This document shows positions 52,170 to 60,505 of a DNA stretch of 64,000 bases, one piece after another; the stretch's first letter is position 1; each line of letters opens with the position of its first letter. The notes beneath the pieces are model-generated. The model searched no databases, had not been told where the DNA came from, and saw nothing but the letters and a program-made list of their open reading frames with translations. Origin of the DNA: Streptomyces aquilus (GTDB taxonomy: Bacteria; Actinomycetota; Actinomycetes; Streptomycetales; Streptomycetaceae). Location: NCBI RefSeq assembly GCF_003955715.1, contig NZ_CP034463.1, positions 5,518,001 through 5,582,000 on the forward strand, read 5' to 3'. A program made the translations under genes and the position numbers.

Positions 52170-52731
52170 CCGGCGCCGGTCCTACGCCCGTGCGGTGCGG
52201 CCGAGCGGGCTCGTACCGGAAAGGGCGATGAGCTGAGCGGGCTCGTACGGGAAAAGGCGATGAGCTGAGCGGGCTCGTACCGGAAAGGGCGATGAGCTGA
52301 GCGAGCTCGTACCGGAAAGGCGATGAGCCGAGCCCGCGCGCCACGCACGCGCTGCCCTGGCGAGGCGGCCACCGCCCAGGTGGCCGGGGGTGGCCGCCCC
52401 TTGCGAGGACGCGCGGCTGCCCGCGCGGTCCTCGCCCGACATCCCCGGCCCCGCACGGAGCGGCGGGAGACGCCCCGGTCGGCGTCGCGGGGTCGGGGAC
52501 AGGTCTCTCAAAGGTCCGGGCCGGGCCGGATCGCCCGGGCGTGGGGGTGAGGCGGCACGGGGGCAGCGGTATGAGCGGCTCCGGCACGGGATGGACGTCG
52601 TGGGCGGCCGCTTCCTGACGCGCACCACGACCGACGGTAGCGAGCCGACCCGGCCGTGGGAAGCCCCCTTCGTGAAAGCCCTTTCGCGAATGCCGTGCGG
52701 CGCAAGGCGGCCGACCACCTGCCGCGGAGGG
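52170..52731. other. 562-bp gap downstream of XRE-TPR gene
   Basis: Besides the 32-bp array this gap holds a GC-rich hairpin at 52403-52435 (GCGAGGACGCGCGG against CCGCGCGGTCCTCGC, one bulge) without a T-run. No convincing gene was seen on either strand; open frames here are G/C-rich shadows without ribosome-binding sites or domain-like sequence. Confidence 0.5.
52203..52329. repeat. 32-bp tandem repeat array, four units
   Basis: Units start GAGCGGGCTCGTACCGG and end GATGAGCT. Units occupy 52203-52234, 52235-52266, 52267-52298 and 52299-52329; one and three are identical, two differs at two positions and four has one substitution early, one base missing and a final C. The period is not a multiple of three and no CRISPR-like spacers exist. 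Each unit contains the small inverted repeat GAGCGGGCTC. Confidence 0.95.
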
Positions 52732-53508
52732 TCAGACCTCCACGCGAGCCTGTTTGCGTACGTCCGCCAGTCGCTGCGCGGCCAGCTCGGCGATCGCCTG
52801 GGTGACCTCGGGGTAGACGTCGCCCAGGCCGCCGTTGGTGAGGATCAGCGCGTCGTCGCCGACGCGTACGGCGGCCACGTCGAGGGTGAGCACCCTCTCG
52901 TCGCCGTCCGCGTTCTCCCCGGTGAGGGTGAGCCGCAGCGCCTGCCGGGCGTCCCCGATCCCCGGCAGCCGCGGGTCGCTGACGGCCGCGTTCTGGACGG
53001 CGCCGGTGGCGGTCGCCGCGGTGAAGGTCCCGCACTTCTTCGGCAGGGTCTTCAGCCAGGCCAGCGTCCGGTCCACGTCGGCGGGCCGTACGGCGACGAC
53101 CTGGTGGTGCAACTGGGCGTCGTTCCAGGTGTCGTCGAGCCCGGTCGCGGCCCGCACCTGGGCGCCCGCGCCGAAGAGCCGCTCGGAGTAGAGGGCGTCG
53201 AGCAGCTTCTGGCAGTCGGGTGCGTTGGCGGTGGCCTTGAGCAGCCCGTCCCGCCAGGTGGCGGCTCCCTCGGTGGGCGCCCAGGGTTCACCGAGGTCGG
53301 TGTAGGTGACGAGCGCGGCCTGCGCCTGGGCGGGGGTGAGGGCGGGGACGGACGCGGGGGTGGGGCGGGCGGAGGCGGGAGGCGCCGAGGTCCTGGCGGC
53401 GGACGGGGTGGCGGTGGCCGGGGCCGCCTTCTCCGTCCGGATGGCGGAGCAGGCGGTGGTCGCGAGAGGCAGCACGAGCGCGACGGCGAGAAGGACGCGA
53501 CGGGTCAT
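52732..53508 (-). CDS. Lipoprotein with PknH-like sensor domain
   Basis: A 258-residue protein with a lipoprotein signal (MTRRVLLAVALVLPLATTAC, lipobox LATTAC, Cys20), an Ala/Pro/Ser/Thr linker (about 25-60) and an extracytoplasmic domain with two cysteines (DCQKLLDALY; PKKCGTFTA) and QLHHQVVAVRPADVD. The spacing and LTGENADGDERVLTLDVAAV resemble the extracellular PknH sensor domain of actinobacterial kinases, found here without a kinase. Ligand unknown. Confidence 0.75.
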   Translation of the reverse strand: MTRRVLLAVALVLPLATTACSAIRTEKAAPATATPSAARTSAPPASARPTPASVPALTPAQAQAALVTYTDLGEPWAPTEGAATWRDGLLKATANAPDCQKLLDALYSERLFGAGAQVRAATGLDDTWNDAQLHHQVVAVRPADVDRTLAWLKTLPKKCGTFTAATATGAVQNAAVSDPRLPGIGDARQALRLTLTGENADGDERVLTLDVAAVRVGDDALILTNGGLGDVYPEVTQAIAELAAQRLADVRKQARVEV

Positions 53509-53614
53509 GCTCCCAAGGGATCACCGCGGCCGAGGGGACACCACCGGTCCGGGCTGTATGGGTTACGCGACTCCCACCCCGGAACCGTCCTTCCTGCGGC
53601 CACGTCACACGGCC

Positions 53615-54055
53615 ATGAAGCGAACCCTCCTCCTCGCCTCCACGGCCCTTGCGACAGCCGCCCTCTCCACCACATCCGTCGCTCAGGCCGACAACGCCGG
53701 CCCGCGCACCCCGCCGCCCGTCCTCACCGGTGTGGCATGGCACGCCCGCACCATCACCGAGAACGGCGTCACTCACACCGTGCCGGAGGGTTCCCGCGCA
53801 GGGCTGACGTTCGGCGCCGACCGGCGCACCGTCGCCGGCCACGACGGCTGCAACGGCTTCTCGGGTGAGGCGGTCGTGGATGCCGAACGGTCCACGGTCA
53901 CCTTCGGCAGCGAGTACGCGTCGACGATGATCGCCTGCTACCCGCCCGACCACGTCGACCTCATACCCTCGGCCGGCACCTACGAGGCGCGGGTGACCGC
54001 TCACATCCTCACCCTCACGGGGCCGGACGGTCACGTCATCACCCTGGGGCGGTGA
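53615..54055 (+). CDS. Secreted META (HslJ-like) domain protein
   Basis: A 146-residue exported protein: signal peptide (about 1-26, ending SVAQA) and a META domain (LTFGADRRTVAGHDGCNGFS, STMIACYPPD, HILTLTGPDGHVITL). The two cysteines fit the usual META pair. META proteins (HslJ in E. coli) are linked to heat and antibiotic stress, with no defined enzyme activity. Start ATG 53615 gives the proper signal peptide. It diverges from the lipoprotein gene. Confidence 0.8.
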   Translation: MKRTLLLASTALATAALSTTSVAQADNAGPRTPPPVLTGVAWHARTITENGVTHTVPEGSRAGLTFGADRRTVAGHDGCNGFSGEAVVDAERSTVTFGSEYASTMIACYPPDHVDLIPSAGTYEARVTAHILTLTGPDGHVITLGR

Positions 54056-54114
54056 GACGGCGGCGGCCGGTTCCCGGGACGGAAAAGTCGTCGCCCCCGG
54101 GCCCACCCCCCTGG

Positions 54115-54120
54115 TACGGT
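54115..54120 (+). promoter_or_regulatory. Putative -10 element for a leaderless leader-peptide transcript
   Basis: TACGGT lies 7 nt upstream of the leader-peptide ATG at 54127, so transcription would begin at or next to the A of the start codon. Leaderless regulatory open frames are common in actinobacteria. No clear -35 was seen. Confidence 0.45.
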
Positions 54121-54126
54121 CCCCGC

Positions 54127-54183
54127 ATGAAGCGCGCCAACCCGTCTCCCACGACGACGCCGGACATGGTCCCGGCGCGCTGA
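54127..54183 (+). CDS. Threonine leader peptide (18 residues)
   Basis: The small frame encodes MKRANPSPTTTPDMVPAR and a stop. Three consecutive ACG threonine codons lie at 54151-54159, and a terminator hairpin begins 17 nt after the stop, followed by a short threonyl-tRNA synthetase gene. This is the arrangement of ribosome-mediated attenuation: stalling at Thr codons when charged tRNA-Thr is scarce would prevent terminator formation. The peptide itself need have no function. Confidence 0.75.
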   Translation: MKRANPSPTTTPDMVPAR

Positions 54184-54199
54184 CACCTGAGCTGACGCG

Positions 54200-54225
54200 A
54201 ACCCCGGGGCGAGTGCCCCGGGGTT
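54200..54225 (+). terminator. Attenuator terminator before the short thrS gene
   Basis: A perfect 11-bp stem (AACCCCGGGGC / GCCCCGGGGTT) with loop GAGT, followed by TCTGCTGT. It sits between the leader peptide and the ThrRS start at 54271. The CCCCGGGG core could also pair with upstream GTCCCGG, offering a competing antiterminator. Confidence 0.75.
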
Positions 54226-54270
54226 TCTGCTGTGCGGCGGCGCTCGTCTCCCGATGTGGAGGAGAACGCC

Positions 54271-55530
54271 ATGAACGCCGACCACGCCGACCACCCCCAG
54301 CACGACCACCGCCGACTCGGCCGTGAACTCGACCTGTTCGACACCGACCCCCTCATGGGCGCCGGGCTGCCGTACTGGCTGCCGGACGGGGCCGTCGTAC
54401 GGCACACCCTGGAGGAGTACGTCAGGGAGGCGGAGCGCGGCGCCGGGTACCGGCACGTGTACTCGCCGGTGCTCGGGAAGCGGGAGCTGTACGAGATCTC
54501 GGGGCACTGGGACCACTACAGCGAGGACATGTTCCCGCCCATGAAACTGGGCGGCGAGGAGGTCGTGCTGCGCCCCAGCCTCTGTCCGCACCACGCCCTC
54601 ATCTACCGGTCGCGGTCCCATTCGTACCGCGAACTTCCCCTCCGTATGGCCGAGTTGGGCGGCATGTACCGCTCGGAGCTGTCCGGTGTGCTCGGCGGGC
54701 TGACCCGCGTGCGGTCCATCCAGCTCAACGACGCCCATATCTTCTGCACCCTGGACCAGGCCGTCGAGGAGGCCCGCGCCGCCCTCGCGCTCATCCGCCG
54801 CGCCTACGCCGACCTCGGCATCCGCGCCGCCAGGTACCGGCTGTCCCTGCCCGGGGAGGGCAACAAGTACGTGGCCGACCCGGAGCTGTGGCGCCGGGCC
54901 ACCGCACTGCTCGAACAGGTCCTGGACGGCGTCGAGTACGAGGCCGTCGAGGGCGAGGCCGCCTTCTACGGGCCGAAGATCGACGTGCAGATCGTCGACC
55001 GCGCGGGACGCGAGTCCACCCTCTCCACCGTCCAGATCGACTTCCACCAGCCCGAACGCTTCGACCTGCACTACATCGGCCCCGACGGGGCGAAACACCG
55101 CCCGGTCATGGTGCACCGCAGCATCATCGGCAGCGTCGAGCGGGCCGTCGCGCATCTCATCGAGGAGCACGGCGGGGCGTTCCCGGCCTGGCTCGCGCCG
55201 GTGCAGCTGGTCGTGCTGCCGGTGGCGGAGGAGCAGTACGGGCAGGCGGAGAAGGTCGTACGGCGTGCTCTCGACCTCGGGCTGCGGGCCGAACTCGCCG
55301 GCCCCGAGCACGGCACCCTCGGCGCCCGGGTCCGGCACGCGCGGCTCGTGCCGTACGTCGCCGTCATCGGGGAGCGGGAGGCGGCCGACGGCGATCTGGC
55401 CGCCGTACGGCTCAGGGACGGGCGGCGGCCCGGAGCCGTGTCGGTGGCGGAACTGCTCGCGAGGGTCGAGGGCGTCGTGCGGACCCGTGGCGGCGAACTG
55501 TGGGCGGCCGCGCCGCACCAGGCTGCGTAA
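54271..55530 (+). CDS. Short threonyl-tRNA synthetase lacking TGS and editing domains
   Basis: A 419-residue class II synthetase, much shorter than a usual ThrRS of about 640-660 residues. It starts straight at the catalytic domain (LGRELDLFDTDPLMGAGLPY, motif 1 region), with zinc/motif 2 elements RPSLCPHHALIY and MYRSELSGVLGGLTRVRSIQ, motif 3 VMVHRSIIGSVERAVAHLIE, and a C-terminal anticodon-binding domain. The N-terminal TGS and editing domains are absent. GGAGGAG precedes the ATG. Control by the threonine attenuator suggests induction when ThrRS is limiting or inhibited, e.g. by a borrelidin-like inhibitor (inference). Confidence 0.88.
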   Translation: MNADHADHPQHDHRRLGRELDLFDTDPLMGAGLPYWLPDGAVVRHTLEEYVREAERGAGYRHVYSPVLGKRELYEISGHWDHYSEDMFPPMKLGGEEVVLRPSLCPHHALIYRSRSHSYRELPLRMAELGGMYRSELSGVLGGLTRVRSIQLNDAHIFCTLDQAVEEARAALALIRRAYADLGIRAARYRLSLPGEGNKYVADPELWRRATALLEQVLDGVEYEAVEGEAAFYGPKIDVQIVDRAGRESTLSTVQIDFHQPERFDLHYIGPDGAKHRPVMVHRSIIGSVERAVAHLIEEHGGAFPAWLAPVQLVVLPVAEEQYGQAEKVVRRALDLGLRAELAGPEHGTLGARVRHARLVPYVAVIGEREAADGDLAAVRLRDGRRPGAVSVAELLARVEGVVRTRGGELWAAAPHQAA

Positions 55531-55558
55531 GGTCGACCCCACGACGGAAGGAGTCCCC

Positions 55559-56518
55559 GTGACCGCCCAGCCCATCCCCGTGATCATCGACTGCGACACC
55601 GGCGTCGACGACGCGCTCGCCCTGCTGTTCGCCGTACGGCACCCCGGTCTCGACGTCCGCGCGATCACCTGCGTGGCCGGGAACACCGACGTCGACGGGG
55701 TCGTACGCAACACGCTGACCGTGCTGGAGACGGCCGGGGCCGGGGACATCCCCGTCGCGCGCGGCGCCGAGCGGCCGTTGATCGAGCCGGTGCGCACGGC
55801 CTCGCACGTGCACGGGCAGGACGGCATGGGCGACCTCGGGCTGCCCGCGCCGACCCGGCGCCCGGTGGACCTCGACGCGGTGGCCCTGCTGCGGCGCGAG
55901 ATCCTCGCCTCGCCGCGCCCGGTGACCCTGATCCCCACCGCCCCGCTGACGAACATCGCGCTGCTGCTGCGGACCCACCCCGAGGTGACCCGCAACATCG
56001 AGCGGATCGTGTTCATGGGCGGCGCGGTGGAGGTCGGCAACGCCACGCCGGTCGCCGAGTTCAACGTGTGGCACGACCCGGAGGCCGCCGCGATCCTGCT
56101 CACCGCCGGGGTGCCGATCACCATGTACGGCCTGGACGTCTTCCGGCGGGTCATCGTGCCCGCCGCCGACGTGCAGCGGCTGCGCGGCAGTTCCGACCCC
56201 CGGCTGCGGCTGGCCGGCGAGCTGCTCGCCCACCGCGACCCGGCCACCTCCGGCGACCCCACGCCCACCGGCGGGCTCGGGGACGCGGGCGCGGTGTGCG
56301 CGGTCGCCGACCCCGGCGGCATCACCACCAGCCTCCTGCCCGTCGAGGTCTCCCTCGCCCCGGGCCCGACCCGCGGCCAGACCATCGTCGACCGCCGTCC
56401 GCGGCCCGGCGAGGCCGAGATCCACGAGGGCGAGCGCGAACTGCGCATGGTGGACGTGGCGTTGGACGTCGACGTCGAGCGGTACGTGAAGCTGTGGCTG
56501 GGCGCCGTCGAGGGCTAG
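55559..56518 (+). CDS. Nucleoside hydrolase
   Basis: A 319-residue inosine/uridine-preferring nucleoside hydrolase: the Ca-binding IIDCDTGVDDALALLFAVRH at the N-terminus, AGNTDVDGVVRNTL, LTNIALLLRTHPEV and the EFNVWHDPEAA motif. It cleaves ribonucleosides to base and ribose in the cytoplasm for salvage. GTG 55559 has GGAAGGAG 5 nt upstream. It lies 28 nt after the ThrRS gene and may be read through from it. A terminator follows at 56541. Confidence 0.9.
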   Translation: MTAQPIPVIIDCDTGVDDALALLFAVRHPGLDVRAITCVAGNTDVDGVVRNTLTVLETAGAGDIPVARGAERPLIEPVRTASHVHGQDGMGDLGLPAPTRRPVDLDAVALLRREILASPRPVTLIPTAPLTNIALLLRTHPEVTRNIERIVFMGGAVEVGNATPVAEFNVWHDPEAAAILLTAGVPITMYGLDVFRRVIVPAADVQRLRGSSDPRLRLAGELLAHRDPATSGDPTPTGGLGDAGAVCAVADPGGITTSLLPVEVSLAPGPTRGQTIVDRRPRPGEAEIHEGERELRMVDVALDVDVERYVKLWLGAVEG

Positions 56519-56540
56519 AGCCGGTGCAGCCCCCAACGCA

Positions 56541-56576
56541 CTGGACGCCGGGCAGGTCCCCTTGCCCGGCGTCCAG
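56541..56576. terminator. Terminator between convergent genes
   Basis: A perfect 14-bp stem (CTGGACGCCGGGCA / TGCCCGGCGTCCAG) with an 8-nt loop lies 22 nt after the nucleoside hydrolase stop and 28 nt beyond the convergent surface-protein stop. No T-run, but long and well placed. Confidence 0.75.
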
Positions 56577-56604
56577 ATGCCGGTCGACATGACCGGCGCA
56601 TGTC

Positions 56605-57531
56605 TTACGCGCGCGTCGCCTTGCGCCGACGCGTCGCCAGGACGATGCCCGCGCCGCCGGCCAGCAGCACGGCCGCGCCGCCCGCGATGATCGGGGTGTT
56701 GCTGCTGGCGCCGGTCTCGGCGAGGTCGTCGCCGCCGCCGTTCGGGGTGGCCGCCGGGGCGGTCGTGGACTCGGAGGCCGACGGGGTCGGCTCCTCGGCC
56801 GGGGTGGACTCCGAGGCGGACGGGGTCGGGGTCTCGGACTCGGACGCCGGCGGGGTGGTCTCCTCGGCCGGGGTGGACTCCGAGGCCGACGGGGTGGGCG
56901 TCGGGGTCGGCGACGGCTGGGCCGTGCAGTCCTTCGTGCCGCCGTTCCAGGCCGCGATCAGCTTGTCCTTGATGACCGGGTGGTCCGGGCCCTTGGGCAG
57001 GTCGCCGTGCTGGAAGCCGTCGTTGGCGTCGAGCTTGCCGTCGAACTTGGTGTTGCCCCGGTACAGGTCGATCTGCGCGTAGCAGCCCTGGTCCGGGATG
57101 GCGATGTCGAGGGTGTCGGTCCCGCCGGCCTTGACGGTCACGGTGTCGAAGTCGTGGAAGACCTGCTCGCCGGAGGTGGCGAAGGTCGGACCGTGCGCCC
57201 GGTAGGAGGCGAGCGAGGCCGTGCAGGTGGACGCGTTGCCGGCGGTGCGGACCGTGACGTGGACCTTGCCGTCGTCGGTCGGCTTGAGGTTCTGGTCGTC
57301 GACCTTGACGGAGGGGAAGAAGTTCTTGCCGTCGAGGGAGAACTCGCACAGCTCGGTGCCGGTCTCGGTGCCGGCGCCCGTGCCGGGCTTGTAGCTGCCA
57401 CCGTCGTCCCAGCCCTTGCCGCCGGGGCAGTCGGTGGCCGAGGCGACGGAAGCGGTGAAGGCGCAGATGGCGAGCGTCGCGGCGCCCGTCCCCAGCAGGC
57501 GGCGCACGGTGACACGTCTCGCTATGGACAT
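56605..57531 (-). CDS. LAETG sortase-anchored surface protein
   Basis: A 308-residue exported protein: signal peptide (about 1-31, ending SVASA), a beta-rich extracellular domain (about 32-210), a Pro/Ser/Glu repeat stalk (ESTPAEE units, about 215-262) and a cell-wall sorting signal: LAETG, hydrophobic helix (TPIIAGGAAVLLAGGAGIVL) and basic tail RRRKATRA. LAxTG is the motif used by Streptomyces class E sortases. The ectodomain has no recognised enzyme motif. The gene stands alone; no sortase gene is nearby. Confidence 0.85.
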   Translation of the reverse strand: MSIARRVTVRRLLGTGAATLAICAFTASVASATDCPGGKGWDDGGSYKPGTGAGTETGTELCEFSLDGKNFFPSVKVDDQNLKPTDDGKVHVTVRTAGNASTCTASLASYRAHGPTFATSGEQVFHDFDTVTVKAGGTDTLDIAIPDQGCYAQIDLYRGNTKFDGKLDANDGFQHGDLPKGPDHPVIKDKLIAAWNGGTKDCTAQPSPTPTPTPSASESTPAEETTPPASESETPTPSASESTPAEEPTPSASESTTAPAATPNGGGDDLAETGASSNTPIIAGGAAVLLAGGAGIVLATRRRKATRA

Positions 57532-57841
57532 GCGTATCCCATCAGGGTGGAGTGAACTTAAAGGCGCTGTGGAACGCTGCAGAGCGCAAAAAAGGGCGCT
57601 CGGAAACATTGGACCCATTGGTCACACGAGTCACACGCACAACAGCGTGCGGACATCGTGGATCTCCCGCCGGAACCCTGTCAACCTGCGGGAATACAAG
57701 GTCTGTTCCGCCGTCATCACAATTCCGCCACACAGGGAACGTGCTGCTCCACGAAATGCACGGGGTTCGCCCGTGCACAGCTGGGGACAGATTCCCCTTT
57801 GTATGTCTTTTCCGTCCGCACGGATCAGCCAGGAGCGCCGC
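57532..57841. promoter_or_regulatory. Divergent region between LAETG protein and GH13 genes
   Basis: No gene is seen in this 310-bp gap. It is locally A/T-richer than its surroundings. It holds a hairpin or operator TGCACGGG-GTTCG-CCCGTGCA at 57757-57777 and a TTTGTATGTCTTTT stretch near 57799. The GH13 ribosome-binding site (GGAG) lies just before GTG 57842. Confidence 0.45.
57757..57777. promoter_or_regulatory. 8-bp inverted repeat in the GH13 upstream region
   Basis: TGCACGGG and CCCGTGCA are exact reverse complements separated by GTTCG, 65 bp before the GH13 start. It could be a sugar-regulator operator or a 5'-leader hairpin; sequence alone does not decide. Confidence 0.4.
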
Positions 57842-59491
57842 GTGACCCACGACCTCTCGTCCAAGGACCCCAACTGGTGGCGACAGGCCGTCATCTACCA
57901 GATCTACCCCCGCAGCTTCGCCGACGCCGACGGTGACGGCCTCGGGGACCTGAAGGGCATCACCGCACGCCTCACCCACCTGGCCGCCCTCGGCGTCGAC
58001 GCCCTGTGGCTGAGCCCCTTCTACCCCTCCGAGCTCGCCGACGGCGGCTACGACGTCGCCGACTACCGCGACGTCGACCCCCGCCTCGGCACTCTCGACG
58101 ACTTCGACGCCCTGGCCGCCGAGGCCCACCGCCTCGGCCTCAAGGTCATCGTCGACCTCGTCCCCAACCACAGCTCCCACCGGCACGCCTGGTTCCAGGA
58201 GGCGCTCGCCGCGGGACCCGGCTCGGCCGCCCGCGCCCGGTACGTCTTCCGCGACGGCCGCGGCGCCCGCGGCGAACTCCCGCCCACCGACTGGCAGTCC
58301 GTCTTCGGCGGCAGCGCGTGGCAACGCGTCCCGGACGGACAGTGGTACCTGCACCTGTTCACCCCCGAGCAGCCCGACTTCGACTGGGGCAACGAGGAGG
58401 TCCGCGCCGACTTCCGCACCACCCTGCGCTTCTGGTCCGACCGGGGCGTCGACGGCTTCCGTGTCGATGTCGCCCACGCCCTCGCCAAGGACCTCGCCGA
58501 CCCCCTGCGCGACCTGGGCGCACCCGCCCTCAGCGGCGAGGACGCGCTCACCGAGTTCGCCCCCGGCACCCACCCGTTCTTCGACCGCGACGAGGTCCAC
58601 GAGATCTACCGTGACTGGCGCACGGTCCTCGACTCCTACCGCCCGCCCCGGATGGCCGTCGCCGAGGCCTGGGTCCCGAGCGCCGAGCGGCGGGCGCTGT
58701 ACGCCCGCCCGGAGGAACTCGGCCAGGCCTTCAACTTCGCCTACCTGCAAGCGCCCTGGGACGCCGACGCACTGCGCCAGGTCATCACCGACTCCCTCGC
58801 GGGTGCCTGCGCGGCCGGTGCCTCGGCCACCTGGGTGCTCTCCAACCACGACGTCGTACGCCACACCTCACGCCTGATGCTCCCGCCGGGCACCGACGAG
58901 AACGCCTGGCTGCTGTCCGCCGGCCACGCCCCCGGGATCGACACCGCCCAGGGGCTGCGCCGGGCCCGTGCCGCGACCCTCCTCATGCTGGCGCTGCCGG
59001 GTTCGTCGTACGTCTACCAGGGCGAGGAACTCGGACTGCCCGAGGTCGCCGATCTGCCCGTCGAGGTGCTCCAGGACCCCGTCTGGGAGCAGACGGGGCG
59101 TGTCCGCAAGGGCCGGGACGGCTGCCGGGTGCCGCTGCCGTGGACGCGGACCGGCCCGTCGTACGGCTTCGGGGCGGGCGGCGCCTGGCTGCCGCAGCCG
59201 GAGACCTTCGCGGCGTACGCCGTCGAGGCGCAGGAGGGCGTCGACGGCTCGACCCTGGAGCTGTACCGCACGGCCCTGAAGCTGCGCCGCAAGCTGCTTC
59301 AGGGCGAGACGCTGACCTGGGCGGCGGACGGCCCGCCGGGCGTGCTGGAGTTCGCCCGGCACGACGGCTGGCGCTGTGTGACGAACCTGTCGGACTCGGA
59401 CGTCGCGCTGCCGGAGGGTGAAGTGCTGGTCGCCAGCGGCCCGTTGGAGAGCGGGCTGCTGGGACCGGACACCACGGTGTGGCTGGCGTAG
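57842..59491 (+). CDS. GH13 alpha-glucosidase (alpha-amylase family)
   Basis: A 549-residue cytoplasmic glycoside hydrolase family 13 enzyme: VIYQIYPRSFADADGDGLGD at the N-terminus, region I DLVPNHS (about 105-111), region II GFRVDVAHA (nucleophile D209), region III AVAEAW (acid/base E275) and region IV SNHDVVR (D337). The QIYPRSF start and absence of a signal peptide fit an oligo-1,6-glucosidase/alpha-glucosidase that cleaves imported malto-oligosaccharides. No mal transport or MalR genes lie alongside. GTG 57842 follows GGAGCGCCGC; the upstream-open frame is not coding-like. Confidence 0.9.
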   Translation: MTHDLSSKDPNWWRQAVIYQIYPRSFADADGDGLGDLKGITARLTHLAALGVDALWLSPFYPSELADGGYDVADYRDVDPRLGTLDDFDALAAEAHRLGLKVIVDLVPNHSSHRHAWFQEALAAGPGSAARARYVFRDGRGARGELPPTDWQSVFGGSAWQRVPDGQWYLHLFTPEQPDFDWGNEEVRADFRTTLRFWSDRGVDGFRVDVAHALAKDLADPLRDLGAPALSGEDALTEFAPGTHPFFDRDEVHEIYRDWRTVLDSYRPPRMAVAEAWVPSAERRALYARPEELGQAFNFAYLQAPWDADALRQVITDSLAGACAAGASATWVLSNHDVVRHTSRLMLPPGTDENAWLLSAGHAPGIDTAQGLRRARAATLLMLALPGSSYVYQGEELGLPEVADLPVEVLQDPVWEQTGRVRKGRDGCRVPLPWTRTGPSYGFGAGGAWLPQPETFAAYAVEAQEGVDGSTLELYRTALKLRRKLLQGETLTWAADGPPGVLEFARHDGWRCVTNLSDSDVALPEGEVLVASGPLESGLLGPDTTVWLA

Positions 59492-59498
59492 CGAGCGG

Positions 59499-60269
59499 TC
59501 AGCCGATGGTCGGGCTCGGGGTGGCGCCCGCGCCCGCCTGCTCGCCCGGGATGGCGATCGGGGTGGACGTCGGGCTCGGCGGCGGGGTCAGCACGACCAT
59601 GGGGGCGCCGGGCTGCGGGGCGGGCGGCGTCAGGTCGGTGTCGGGCAGCTTCGGCGGGGTGGTCTGCTGGAAGAGGGCCTGGTCGAAGTTGACGAAGCCG
59701 GTCTTCTCCATGACCGTGATGTGGTCGAGGACCGTGTTGTTGGCCATGTCGGCCAGCGAGCGCACCAGCGAGTTCTTGGTGGTGGAGCGGATCTTCGCGA
59801 TGGTGTTGAAGATCGAACCGTGCGTCGTGCGCAGGATGTTGGCGAAGTTCGAGTCGAACTGCTTGCCGTCGCTGGTCTCGATGGTGTTCACGAAGCCCTG
59901 CTGCTGAGGGCTCGCCACGTTCGGCAGCGTGACGTTGAGCATCGGGGCGATCTTGCGGCAGGCCGCGTCCAGGGCCGCGTGACCGTCGATGAGATGCCGG
60001 CCCGCCTCCTTGACCTCGGGGGTCGTCCCCTTCTCCAGGGCGACCTTCCCCAAGGGGTACTCCCACAGCCCCGCCGCCCGCACCTTGACCACGAAGTCGC
60101 GGTCCTGCTCGGTCAACGGTCCCCACTGCGTCTGCGCGATGACGCGGTCCTGGGCCGTGGACACCTTGTTGAATCCGAGCATCGTGGGGTAGGCGAGCGC
60201 GACGATCGTCAGGCTGAGCGCACCGCCCACGAAGAGCGTTCCCGTCGCGTTCCGCGAAAAGCGCACCAT
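59499..60269 (-). CDS. DUF4142-domain protein, exported or membrane-anchored
   Basis: A 256-residue protein: N-terminal hydrophobic segment (GTLFVGGALSLTIVALAYPT, about 10-30), a helical DUF4142 domain (TEQDRDFVVKVRAAGLWEYP ... AGRHLIDGHAALDAACRKIA, about 50-195) and a Pro/Thr-rich tail. DUF4142 proteins are ferritin-like four-helix bundles of unclear function, often periplasmic. Lies 7 nt from the convergent GH13 stop. Confidence 0.8.
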   Translation of the reverse strand: MVRFSRNATGTLFVGGALSLTIVALAYPTMLGFNKVSTAQDRVIAQTQWGPLTEQDRDFVVKVRAAGLWEYPLGKVALEKGTTPEVKEAGRHLIDGHAALDAACRKIAPMLNVTLPNVASPQQQGFVNTIETSDGKQFDSNFANILRTTHGSIFNTIAKIRSTTKNSLVRSLADMANNTVLDHITVMEKTGFVNFDQALFQQTTPPKLPDTDLTPPAPQPGAPMVVLTPPPSPTSTPIAIPGEQAGAGATPSPTIG

Positions 60270-60286
60270 GGCTCCTGTCCGGTCGG

Positions 60287-60300
60287 GGGTCGTACGACCC
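60287..60300. promoter_or_regulatory. Perfect palindrome GGGTCGTACGACCC
   Basis: A 14-bp perfect palindrome centred 24 bp upstream of the DUF4142 start codon, in the divergent gap with the secreted-protein gene. It is a good candidate operator; the binding protein is unknown. Confidence 0.45.
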
Positions 60301-60505
60301 TCTGTACGGACGACGGGCCAGGGTTGTTCATGCTGTGACAGGAGCCACGCGGGGTTCGCCGAAGCGGTGCACGGGATGCGCCCCCATCAGGCGACGGCTT
60401 GCGCCATACGGCCGCACAGCGCACGTCCCCGGGGACGGCACCCCGCGAGAATCGCAAGCAGGGGTGGGGCCGACCGACGTCGTCCGCACAGGGAGCCCGC
60501 ACACG

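Noticed and set aside
52203..52329. Possible CRISPR array
   Set aside because: Units are directly adjacent without unique spacers and no cas genes are nearby; it is a plain tandem repeat.
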